From the NCBI RefSeq assembly GCF_006539945.1, contig NZ_BJNZ01000003.1:183163-247162 (forward strand): 64,000 nucleotides of DNA, given 5' to 3'. Every line of letters begins with the position of its first letter. The stretch's first letter is position 1. Position numbers and translations under genes: made by a program. Below the pieces are notes generated by a model. That model did no database searches and had not been told where the DNA came from. It worked only from the letters and a program-made list of their open reading frames with translations. This stretch comes from Cellulosimicrobium cellulans. Its GTDB lineage: Bacteria; Actinomycetota; Actinomycetes; Actinomycetales; Cellulomonadaceae. This document shows positions 47,295 through 54,513 of this stretch, in pieces.

Positions 47295-48041
47295 TCACTT
47301 CTCGATGTCCGGCTCTGCACGCATCTGCTCGACCCGATACGGCTCGTAAGCGCTGAGATGGATCGCGTGCAGCCCTCCGACGGCGACAGCGGGGATGAGA
47401 TAGGACGAGCTATCAGCGGCGATGACGAAGAAGTCATCGATCTCGTCCGGGTCGTAGGTCCTGCGACCGCGGTCAGTCTTCGAGAGATAGACCTTCCATG
47501 TCGCACCCACCCGTACCGTCGTCGTCTTTACCTGCACTCGCCTGAAGCCCCCATCCGTTCCGACGAGCAGGTCGTAGCGGCATGGCTCGAGGGGCCACGA
47601 GACGGCAAGACCACACAACGTGAACCACGCAGCGGCCAACAACGATCCTGCGCGACCGAGCTGGGAACTGTCGGGGCGGAAACCGTTCGGCAGCGGAGCG
47701 GGCGCCGAGTCCATCAGGTGCGCGATGTCCAGACCCAGTCGAGCGGCATGCCCCTTGACCAGGGCGACGTCTGTGGCCGCCTGCAGCCCTAGGGTCTCGA
47801 TGACCTCCGACCAGGATTCTGCCGAGAGCACCGCGGCACGAAGCCCGTCCTCGCTCCACCGTCGCTGTCCGACGAAGTGACTGTGGTCTACGCCAAGGCA
47901 ATCGGCATGGGATCGAACGGACCTCATCGCCGCCGCCGACGTCGAGGCCATACCTAGCTCACGCAGGACCCCACGCCACGAGGTTGAGGCACGAACGGCG
48001 CCGACGAGCTGAGTGTCTGTGTATGTCCGCCCTCGCGTCAC
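47295..48041 (-). CDS. PD-(D/E)XK nuclease-like protein with two N-terminal DNA-binding-like repeats
   Basis: A 248-residue protein. Residues 5-55 and 62-112 are two copies of one helical unit (TDTQLVGAVRASTSWRGVLR and SEDGLRAAVLSAESWSEVIE, each followed by LG and HA..LG.D..H). The C-terminal half fits the group-I-intron-associated PD-(D/E)XK nucleases: RYDLLVGTDGGFRRVQVKTT with catalytic D and QxK, then SYLIPAVAV and AYEPYRVEQM. It lies in a 2-kb stretch with lower codon bias than the neighbours, next to a tRNA gene, suggesting transfer. GTG 48041 has TAGGCT 6 nt upstream. The target is unknown. Confidence 0.72.
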   Translation of the reverse strand: MTRGRTYTDTQLVGAVRASTSWRGVLRELGMASTSAAAMRSVRSHADCLGVDHSHFVGQRRWSEDGLRAAVLSAESWSEVIETLGLQAATDVALVKGHAARLGLDIAHLMDSAPAPLPNGFRPDSSQLGRAGSLLAAAWFTLCGLAVSWPLEPCRYDLLVGTDGGFRRVQVKTTTVRVGATWKVYLSKTDRGRRTYDPDEIDDFFVIAADSSSYLIPAVAVGGLHAIHLSAYEPYRVEQMRAEPDIEK

Positions 48042-48047
48042 GTAACA

Positions 48048-48053
48048 AGCCTA
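48048..48053 (-). promoter_or_regulatory. -10 element TAGGCT of a leaderless promoter
   Basis: On the minus strand TAGGCT lies 6 nt before GTG 48041 of the nuclease gene. The 194-bp gap 48042-48235 also holds TAGGCT at 48193-48198 on the plus strand, in the right place for the restriction-like gene. Nothing else is seen in this gap. Confidence 0.5.
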
Positions 48054-48235
48054 GGTAGATCCACCGACACGTAGCCCACTCACGCGAGGACCGCTGCTCT
48101 GAAGACCACGGAAGAGACCGCGGGTGCTGGACCGACACATGTTCACCCGCATTCCGAGCCCGTCAGCTCTAGCCCACGTGGTAGTCACGGGCTAGGCTCC
48201 GCGCAAAACCACGGCGGAACGCAAAGGGGTGCACG

Positions 48236-49330
48236 GTGGAGATCGGTGAACGACTGTCGTCATTGGCGACGAAGGTCCGACAGCAGAAGGCGACGATCCA
48301 GACGGAAGAGGCGACGAAGAACGCGTTCGTCATGCCCTTCATCTCACTCGTCCTGGGATACGACGTCTTCAACCCGAACGAGGTGATCCCCGAGTTCACC
48401 GCCGACGTCGGGACGAAGAAGGGCGAGAAGATCGACTACGCCATCGTCAAGGATGGCGAGCTGCAGATGCTGATCGAGGCCAAGACGGTGGGCTCGCCCT
48501 TGAGCCTGAACCACGCCTCGCAGCTCTTCCGCTACTTCGCCACGACGAACGCGCGCATCGCCATCCTCACCAACGGGCAGCACTTCCACTTCTTCACCGA
48601 CCTCGACAGGCCGAACCGCATGGACGAGAAGCCGTTCCTGCAGCTCGACCTCCTCGATCTCGACGAGACCCTGATCCCCGAGGTCCAGAAGCTGACCAAG
48701 GATGCGTTCGACCTCGACTCGGTCGTGTCCGCCGCGGAGGAGCTCAAGTACATCGGCGCGCTCAAGCGCGCCCTGGCCGCCCAGTTCCGTGAGCCGGACG
48801 ACGAGTGGATCAAGGCGCTGACCAACCGGGTCTACGACGGGGCATTCACCCAGAAGGTCAAGGAGCAGTTCCGCGTCCTGGTGGCGAAGGCGATGAAACA
48901 GTTCCTGGCCGATCAGGTCAACGACCGGCTCAAGGCCGCCCTCGGTGGCCAGGCCTACCCGGACACGGCGACCTCGCCATTGACTGGCGCCGAGGCCGCG
49001 GAGGAGAGCGTCACCGAGGCGAAGCACACCGACGAACGCGGGATCGAGACCACCCTCGAAGAGGTCGAGGGATACCAGATTGTGCGCGCCATCGCGTGCA
49101 GCGAAGTCTCGCCGACGCGGATCGTCCATCGCGACACGAAGAGCTACATGGGGGTTCTGCTCGACGACAACAACCGCAAGCCGATCGCCCGGCTGCACTT
49201 CAATACCGGGCAGAAGTACCTCGGTCTCTTCGACGAGAACAAGGTGGAGACCCGGCACGCCATCACGACGCTCGACGAGATCTACGAGCACGCCGAGCAC
49301 ATCCGCAAGTCCGTCCACAACTACCTCTGA
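48236..49330 (+). CDS. HsdR N-terminal-type nuclease domain protein, stand-alone
   Basis: A 364-residue protein carrying the type I restriction HsdR N-terminal nuclease domain (HSDR_N_2). It has MPFISLVLGYDVFNPNEVIP, the PD-(D/E)XK core EKIDYAIVKDGELQMLIEAK and RYFATTNARIAILTNGQHF. The C-terminal 110 residues (ETTLEEVEGYQIVRAIACSE, NRKPIARLHFNTGQKYLG) form a separate domain. No helicase, methylase or specificity gene is nearby, so it is not a complete restriction system; stand-alone copies are found in defence islands. Codon use is less GC-biased. GTG 48236 follows AAAGGGG. Confidence 0.78.
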   Translation: MEIGERLSSLATKVRQQKATIQTEEATKNAFVMPFISLVLGYDVFNPNEVIPEFTADVGTKKGEKIDYAIVKDGELQMLIEAKTVGSPLSLNHASQLFRYFATTNARIAILTNGQHFHFFTDLDRPNRMDEKPFLQLDLLDLDETLIPEVQKLTKDAFDLDSVVSAAEELKYIGALKRALAAQFREPDDEWIKALTNRVYDGAFTQKVKEQFRVLVAKAMKQFLADQVNDRLKAALGGQAYPDTATSPLTGAEAAEESVTEAKHTDERGIETTLEEVEGYQIVRAIACSEVSPTRIVHRDTKSYMGVLLDDNNRKPIARLHFNTGQKYLGLFDENKVETRHAITTLDEIYEHAEHIRKSVHNYL

Positions 49331-49465
49331 CAGGACCGCGCGCCACACGGGTGCCGGTACACGAGAGCTCATCGGCAAGCTCCTCGTGAGACCACGACCC
49401 CTTGAGACCGCCGCGGAAGAACCGGCACACGCCCTCCCAAGAGCCGACCAGGCCCGCAAACGACG

Positions 49466-49502
49466 ATGGCCGGACCTACGAAAACGTAGGTCCGGCCATT
49501 TT
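49466..49502 (+). terminator. Perfect factor-independent terminator of the HsdR-like gene
   Basis: ATGGCCGGACCTACG and CGTAGGTCCGGCCAT form a perfect 15-bp stem with an AAAA loop, followed by TTT. It lies 136 nt after the HsdR-like stop and between that gene and tRNA-Pro, so it may serve the tRNA transcript too. Confidence 0.85.
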
Positions 49503-49524
49503 GATGTCCTGCGACATCACACTG

Positions 49525-49598
49525 TCGGGCTGACAGGATTTGAACCTGCGACCCCCTGACCCCCAGTCAGGTGCGCTACCAAGCTGCGCCACAGCCCG
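49525..49598 (-). tRNA. tRNA-Pro (anticodon GGG)
   Basis: A full cloverleaf. The acceptor stem is CGGGCTG/CAGCCCG with discriminator A, and the D arm has GCGC/GCGC around AGCTTGGTA. The anticodon arm CCTGA-CTGGGGG-TCAGG has anticodon GGG, and the T arm contains TTCAAAT. No CCA is encoded. It is oriented leftward, and the terminator-like hairpin at 49466 lies downstream of it. The remaining 337-bp gap (49331-49667) holds no gene. Confidence 0.93.
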
Positions 49599-49667
49599 TG
49601 GCTGGATCACCAGGCGTAACACTCGATGTAACACCGCGTGTCCTGGCCCCGTGAAGCCTCGGATACT

Positions 49668-51035
49668 CTACCCCATCCGCGAAGGCTCCAGCGCACCGTT
49701 TGCCCCGGTCGCAGCTGTGGCCCGGGTCTCGTCCGAGGCGTCCGGAGCGGCGTCCCCCTCCCTCGCCGGCAGGTGTGCGCGCCACGCGCTCGCGACGATC
49801 GCCAGGCACACGGCGGCGATGACCAGCCCGCCGAGGAACATCTGCGCGTACGTCCACCGCACGGACAGCGCCGCGAGCGCCACAGGCACGCAGAACCCGA
49901 CGTACGTGAGCGAGTAGTACACGGCCGTGAGACCGGCGAGGTCGTCGGGCGTCGCGATGCGCTGGACCTCGCTGAGCCCGGCGACGAGCGCGAGACCGTA
50001 CCCGGCGCCGAGCACCATGGCCGCGACGAGGGCGGTCGGCAGGTCGAGCCGCGCCGACGCGTAGGCGCCGAAGCCCATGCCGACGACGACGATGGACATC
50101 GCGACGACGGACGCCCGCGCGCTGTGCCGGGTGTCGATGAGGCGGCCGAGCACCTGGATGCCGACCCCGCAGCCGAGGCCGAGCACGGTCATGAGCCCGG
50201 AGAACGCGATGGGCGCGCTGCCCGCGCTGGCGGACACGAGGCCGGGCAGCACGGCGTAGGCGCTGCCGGCGCACCCGAACACCCACGGCGCCACGGGCAC
50301 GACGACGCGCAGGAACCGCCGGTGGGCGACCGCCGGCACGCGCAGGTCGTCGCGCAGCCGGCCCCGGGCCCCGCCGTCGGGCACGACCCGCGTCTCCGGC
50401 ACGCCCAGCACCCACACCCCGGCGGCAACCGCCAGCACGGCGTGCAGCAGGTAAGCGGTGTGCGTGGGCCAGGGCGCCCACTGCGCGAGCACCGCCGCGA
50501 CGCCCGCCCCGACGAGGAAGCCCAGCGTGAGGGCGAGGCCCGCGCGCCGGGCGCCCGAGCCGCCGTCGGACTCGCCGGACGCGCTGGCCGCCGCGTCGCT
50601 GAGCTCCTTGACCCACGTGGTGCCGACGGCCATGACGAGCCCGAGCGCGACCCCGCACAGCACGCGTCCCGTGGCGAGCAGCGCGGCGGACGACTCCCCC
50701 GCCGCGAGCACGAGCGACCCGACGAGCGCGACGGGAGCGGCGGGCAGCAGCAGCGGGCGGCGCCCGTATCGGTCGGACAGCGGCCCGCCGAGCAGGAGCG
50801 CCGGAACGATGCCGAGCACGTACGCGGCGAGCAGCGCGTCGACCGTCACCGCGGAGAAGTGCCCGACCTCCCGGTACATGACGAGCAGCGGCGTGAACTC
50901 GTTGCCGCCCCAGGCGACCGCGAACATGACCGCCGCGACGGCGAGCCACGCCCGGGGCCCGACGGCGGCCCGCGCCCCGGCCCCGGACGCGGCGGTGCCA
51001 TCGGACTCCACCGAGGCGGAGGTCGTCGCGCTCAC
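49668..51035 (-). CDS. MFS transporter
   Basis: A 455-residue, 12-span major facilitator. The first helix region reads WLAVAAVMFAVAWGGNEFTP, and GGPLSDRYGRRPLLL is the conserved loop 2-3 motif. It continues through GRVLCGVALGLVMAVGTTW and GVGIQVLGRLIDTRHSAR. GTG 51035 overlaps the stop of the GntR gene by 4 nt, so the two are co-translated and the transporter is the likely target of the regulator. The C-terminal 40 residues are Ala/Asp-rich. Substrate unknown. Confidence 0.82.
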   Translation of the reverse strand: MSATTSASVESDGTAASGAGARAAVGPRAWLAVAAVMFAVAWGGNEFTPLLVMYREVGHFSAVTVDALLAAYVLGIVPALLLGGPLSDRYGRRPLLLPAAPVALVGSLVLAAGESSAALLATGRVLCGVALGLVMAVGTTWVKELSDAAASASGESDGGSGARRAGLALTLGFLVGAGVAAVLAQWAPWPTHTAYLLHAVLAVAAGVWVLGVPETRVVPDGGARGRLRDDLRVPAVAHRRFLRVVVPVAPWVFGCAGSAYAVLPGLVSASAGSAPIAFSGLMTVLGLGCGVGIQVLGRLIDTRHSARASVVAMSIVVVGMGFGAYASARLDLPTALVAAMVLGAGYGLALVAGLSEVQRIATPDDLAGLTAVYYSLTYVGFCVPVALAALSVRWTYAQMFLGGLVIAAVCLAIVASAWRAHLPAREGDAAPDASDETRATAATGANGALEPSRMG

Positions 51036-51676
51036 AGACCCGCCCTCGCGTCCTCGAGGTGGCGCTGGATGCGGCGCTTGTAGGTGCGGGTGTCGCGCAC
51101 CTCGAGCGCGTCGACGAGCGCGCGGTGCCCGGCGACGAACGTCGCGGCCCGGCGCGGGTCCCACCGGACGCTGTGCGCGACCATGCGCTGCTGGCGCTCG
51201 CGCAGGCTCACGGAGAACGTCGTGAGCAGCGCGTTGCCGCCCGCCGCGACGATCTCCTGGTGGAAGCGCGCATCGAGCGTCGCGTACCCCGCGACGTCGC
51301 CGTCGGCGACCGCCGCCTCCTGCGCGGTGACGAGGTCACGCAGGAGCGCGACGAGCGTGGCGAGCTCGGTGTCGGGGAGTCGCACGACGCTCTGCGCCGC
51401 GTGGGTCTCGACGAGCAGGCGCGCGTCGAGGACGTCGTCCGCCTCCCCCGGTGCGACCGGCACGACGAGCGCGCCCCGCTTCGGGTACAGCCGCAGCAGC
51501 CCCTCGGCCTCCAGCCGCAGGAACGCCTCGCGCACCGGCGTCCGGCTGACACCGAGCTGCTCGGCGATCTCGCCCTCGCTCGTCATGGAGCCACCGGGCA
51601 GACTCCCACCGAGGACGAGGGACTTCACGTGCCGATACGCCTGCTCCGTGGCAGAACCGCTGGTCGTTCGAGGCAT
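51032..51676 (-). CDS. GntR-family (FCD) transcriptional regulator
   Basis: A 214-residue regulator of the FadR-like group. The winged helix covers about residues 10-75 (EQAYRHVKSLVLGGSLPGGS, GEIAEQLGVSRTPVREAFLR, LEAEGLLRLYPKRGALV). The FCD ligand domain follows (DDVLDARLLVETHAAQSVVR, LDARFHQEIVAAGGNALL) with the metal-binding Asp/His positions. ATG 51676 is preferred, although an in-frame ATG at 51691 would lie in the operator. A 21-bp inverted repeat overlaps the start codon, pointing to autoregulation. Confidence 0.85.
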   Translation of the reverse strand: MPRTTSGSATEQAYRHVKSLVLGGSLPGGSMTSEGEIAEQLGVSRTPVREAFLRLEAEGLLRLYPKRGALVVPVAPGEADDVLDARLLVETHAAQSVVRLPDTELATLVALLRDLVTAQEAAVADGDVAGYATLDARFHQEIVAAGGNALLTTFSVSLRERQQRMVAHSVRWDPRRAATFVAGHRALVDALEVRDTRTYKRRIQRHLEDARAGL

Positions 51677-51695
51677 AGATACATGATGCATCTAT
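51675..51695. promoter_or_regulatory. 21-bp inverted repeat over the GntR start codon
   Basis: ATAGATACATGATGCATCTAT is an inverted repeat of the form ATAGATnCATnATGnATCTAT. It covers the start codon of the regulator gene, where bound protein would block its expression. AT-rich palindromes of this size are typical GntR-family sites. Confidence 0.6.
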
Positions 51696-51787
51696 CTGGT
51701 GCGCAACTCCGACCTGAGTATCACCGTACGCCCGTGGCGCTCGCCACATCCGCCCGCCAACCTTCAAGCGACACTTCAGGACCACCC

Positions 51788-51818
51788 TTACTTACATTTT
51801 CAGCGAAACTGTTAGTAA
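51788..51818. promoter_or_regulatory. 31-bp inverted repeat at the Fic promoter
   Basis: The arms TTACTTACATTTTC (51788-51801) and GAAACTGTTAGTAA (51805-51818) match at 12 of 14 positions around AGC. The right arm contains TAGTAA, a possible -10 element, and ends one base before GTG 51820. Either a regulator site or an RNA stem at the 5' end would affect Fic expression. The Fic protein has a winged-helix end and may bind here itself. Confidence 0.6.
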
Positions 51819-51819
51819 C

Positions 51820-53049
51820 GTGGAGCCCGTGGAAGCCCAAGACGCGCTCTCGATCGCGCCTGTCGCCCGCGAGGCCCACCACTGGGTCGCCGAGAACGAC
51901 GGGCTCTCGACCCGTGCGCAGGTTGCCGCAGGCTCGGGTCCGTACGAGTCGAGCGTCCCCGTCCTCATCGCGGACTACGCTCCCGCCCTCTCTCCGCAGC
52001 AGTCCGCCGATGCCGAGGAGGCAGCAGCAGCCCTCGCACGCTTCGACTCGTACGCGAGCGCGACGCTCGGTCCGGAGAACCCTGCCCTCGGTCCGATGGC
52101 GTCGATCCTGCTGCGCACCGAGTCAGCCTCCTCGTCCCAGATCGAGAACCTGACCGTCGGTGCCAAGCAGCTCGCGCTCGCCGAGATCGACCAGACGACG
52201 AGCGCCAACGCGCGCACCGTCGTCGCGAACGTGCGCGCCATGCGGGCGGCGCTGGACCTCGCCGACAGGCTCGACGAGAGCTCGATCCTCACCATGCACC
52301 GCGAGCTTCTCGAAGGGCAGCCCGGATGGGAGCTCCACGCGGGCCGATACCGGAGCACTCTCGTCTGGGTCGGGTCGTCGAGCATCAGCCCGCGGGGAGC
52401 GACGCACGTCGGGCCCCAGCCCGCACTGGTGCCCGCGGCCATGGCCGACCTCGTCGCCTTCGTCCGCCGGGAGGACCTCCCCGTCCTGGTCCAGACGGCC
52501 GTCGCGCACGCCCAGCTCGAGACGATCCACCCGTTCACGGACGGCAACGGGCGCACCGGACGCGCTCTCGTGCACGCCATGCTCCGTTCCAAGGGACTCA
52601 CCCGGAACACGATCGCCCCCGTCTCCGCCGGGCTGCTCGTGGACACCGAGGCCTACTTCGATGCCTTGACCGCCTACCGCGCCGGGAACGCCTGGCCGAT
52701 CGTGGAGCAGCTCACCCGTGCGAGCAGGTTCGCCGCGTCCGCCGGCGCACGGCTCGTCGACGACCTCGCGGCACAGGTCGCCGACGCGCGGGACCGCCTC
52801 TCCCGCCTGCGCCCGCAGGCATCCGCGTGGAAGGTCGTCCCGCATCTCGTCGCGCACCCGGTGGTCAATGCCGCGTTCCTCCGTGACCACCTGGGTTTCC
52901 ACGACGTGACCGCGCAGCGCGCGCTGAGCCAGCTCAGCGACGCGGGTGTCCTCCGGGAGCGCAGCGGGCTCCGACGCAACCGCGTCTGGCAGCACGACGG
53001 GATCCTCGCCGTCCTCGACGTCTTCGGTCAGGGGATCCGCCGTCGCTGA
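51820..53049 (+). CDS. Fic-domain AMPylase-like protein with winged-helix C-terminus
   Basis: A 409-residue Fic protein. The active-site motif HPFTDGNGRTGRALVHAM begins at His 237 and matches HPFxxGNGRxxR completely. An inhibitory helix of the class II type is present upstream: S105-S-Q-I-E109-N110, matching (S/T)xxxE(G/N). The C-terminal 80 residues (VNAAFLRDHLGFHDVTAQRA, LSQLSDAGVLRERSGLRRNR) form a winged helix. Fic enzymes transfer AMP to target hydroxyls, and the inhibitory helix suggests the activity is normally restrained. No separate antitoxin gene is adjacent. The 31-bp repeat in front suggests feedback control. Confidence 0.87.
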   Translation: MEPVEAQDALSIAPVAREAHHWVAENDGLSTRAQVAAGSGPYESSVPVLIADYAPALSPQQSADAEEAAAALARFDSYASATLGPENPALGPMASILLRTESASSSQIENLTVGAKQLALAEIDQTTSANARTVVANVRAMRAALDLADRLDESSILTMHRELLEGQPGWELHAGRYRSTLVWVGSSSISPRGATHVGPQPALVPAAMADLVAFVRREDLPVLVQTAVAHAQLETIHPFTDGNGRTGRALVHAMLRSKGLTRNTIAPVSAGLLVDTEAYFDALTAYRAGNAWPIVEQLTRASRFAASAGARLVDDLAAQVADARDRLSRLRPQASAWKVVPHLVAHPVVNAAFLRDHLGFHDVTAQRALSQLSDAGVLRERSGLRRNRVWQHDGILAVLDVFGQGIRRR

Positions 53050-53069
53050 GCGCACCCTCCACGTACGCC

Positions 53070-53849
53070 TCAGTGGTGGTGCCCGGTCCGGCCCAGCGTC
53101 TCCACCGGCGTCGCACCGGGCCGGGTCCACTGCGGCACGGGGCGGGTGGTCGGCCCCCAGCCGTCGACGCCGTCGGCGTCCGCGCGCCAGTACCAGCACA
53201 CGCCCTTGGCCTCGGGCCAGCCGTCGGGGGTGTCCTCCCACTCCTCGCGGCGCCCGTAGGGCGTCATGTCGAGCAGGGCGAAGTGCGGGCTGGTGGGCTC
53301 GTTGCCGCGACCCGTCGTGCGGTACGTGAGGAACACGCGGTCGCCGTCGCGCAGGAAGCAGGTCACGTAGCCCATCTCGCCGCCGATCGGCTCGTCCAGC
53401 CCGCGCACGGAGTACCAGGGCTGGGTGTAGCCCATGAAGTCGACGAAGGGTTCCACCTCTTCCCAGCGCCCGACGGTGACGATCGCGAGGGAGACGCCGC
53501 GCGCGTTGAGGTAGACGGCGTCCCGGAGGCCCCACGCCGTCCAGGTGCAACCCTCGCACTGCCCCTGGTGCGGGGCGCCGTCGTGCCACATGTGCTGGTA
53601 GACCACGAGCTCGTCACGCCCCTGGAACAGGTCGACGAACGGCACCGGCCCGTCCGGTCCGACGACCTCGACCGACCCGTCGATCTCGACCATGGGCAGC
53701 CGGCGGCGTGCCGCGGCGATCGCGTCGCCCTCGTGGGTGTGCGCCTTCTCGCGCACGAGGAGCTCGTCCCGCTCGGCCCGCCACGTGGCGAGGTCGACGA
53801 CGGGCGGCCGTCCGGGCAGGGTGACGGGGCCGTCGGGTGTGGTCGTCAT
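53070..53849 (-). CDS. DUF899-family thioredoxin-like protein
   Basis: A 259-residue DUF899 protein. It opens PVVDLATWRAERDELLVREK, has YQHMWHDGAPHQGQCEGCTW with a CxxC in a thioredoxin-like fold, then SVRGLDEPIGGEMGYVTCFL and GVCWYWRADADGVDGWGPTT. DUF899 proteins resemble dithiol oxidoreductases with unknown partners. ATG 53849 follows GGAGGA; a further 12 residues upstream in the same frame lack a start signal. It is convergent with the Fic gene, 20 nt apart. Confidence 0.83.
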   Translation of the reverse strand: MTTTPDGPVTLPGRPPVVDLATWRAERDELLVREKAHTHEGDAIAAARRRLPMVEIDGSVEVVGPDGPVPFVDLFQGRDELVVYQHMWHDGAPHQGQCEGCTWTAWGLRDAVYLNARGVSLAIVTVGRWEEVEPFVDFMGYTQPWYSVRGLDEPIGGEMGYVTCFLRDGDRVFLTYRTTGRGNEPTSPHFALLDMTPYGRREEWEDTPDGWPEAKGVCWYWRADADGVDGWGPTTRPVPQWTRPGATPVETLGRTGHHH

Positions 53850-53930
53850 GGTGTCCTCCGCGGTGTCGGACGTCGGACGGCGCACACCGCCCGACGGGTC
53901 ACCTGCGCCGACCGGCCGTGCCCCGCAAAC

Positions 53931-54494
53931 TCATCGCTGCCGCTCTCCCTGGGGCGCCGCCTCCCGCAGTCCGGTGTCGAGGCGGCGGACCAGCTCGCCC
54001 ACGCGCCCGCCCCCGCCGGGCGCGGGCGGGTACCGGCGCAGCACGTCGACGACCTCGGGGGTCGCGAGCGCACGCGCGGCGTCGAGGGCCCGCGTGGCAG
54101 CGGCCTCGTCCCCGTCCCCGGCGAGCTGGGCGGCGTGCGCCGCGTGGGCCGCGGACCCGAGGACGTGCTTCACCTGGTGGGCGTCGGCGATCGGGTGCAG
54201 GTACGCGGCGCCGGCCGCTGCCATCGCGGCCCGCGCGGCCTCGGCGGCGGCGGGATCGCCCGCCTCCTTCGCCGCCCGGAGCGCCGCCCACGCGGTGTCG
54301 CGCAACGCCTTGCCCCGCGTGCCGCCCCGCGCGAACGCCCATGCCGCGTCGACCGCCTCGCGGGGGCGAGCGTCGTCCGGCCGCACCGCCTCGAACATCT
54401 CCAGCGCTCGCTCCGCGCACCCGGCCGCGTACCCGGTGACCGCCCGAAGGTCCTCGGTGCTCAGCTCGACCGCTCCCGACGCAATGGCCACCAT
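53931..54494 (-). CDS. Imm5-like putative immunity protein
   Basis: A 187-residue helical, alanine-rich protein. The pattern LRAVTGYAAGCAERALEMFE, RPREAVDAAWAFARGGTRGK, then HPIADAHQVKHVLGSAAHAA follows the Imm5 family of polymorphic-toxin immunity proteins. No toxin gene, secretion-type domain or related immunity gene is adjacent, so it would be an orphan immunity protein, or a housekeeping relative. ATG 54494 follows GAGGAGG. Its neighbour upstream is the AlkZ-like gene, 19 nt away and in the same direction. Confidence 0.6.
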   Translation of the reverse strand: MVAIASGAVELSTEDLRAVTGYAAGCAERALEMFEAVRPDDARPREAVDAAWAFARGGTRGKALRDTAWAALRAAKEAGDPAAAEAARAAMAAAGAAYLHPIADAHQVKHVLGSAAHAAHAAQLAGDGDEAAATRALDAARALATPEVVDVLRRYPPAPGGGGRVGELVRRLDTGLREAAPQGERQR

Positions 54495-54513
54495 TCCCCC
54501 TCCTCGGACCCGC

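Noticed and set aside
46740..47300. Plus-strand frames at 46784-47071 and 47068-47349
   Set aside because: They are short, Arg/Pro-rich or without third-position bias, and lie opposite the small membrane protein gene. No start signals were seen.
48236..49330. A complete type I restriction system
   Set aside because: Only an HsdR N-terminal-type nuclease domain is present. There are no helicase motor motifs, HsdM or HsdS genes in the neighbourhood.
47240..49525. A repeated tRNA-Pro 3' end marking an integration site
   Set aside because: I looked for a copy of the T-arm/acceptor sequence on the far side of the two nuclease genes and saw none. No integrase gene is present either.
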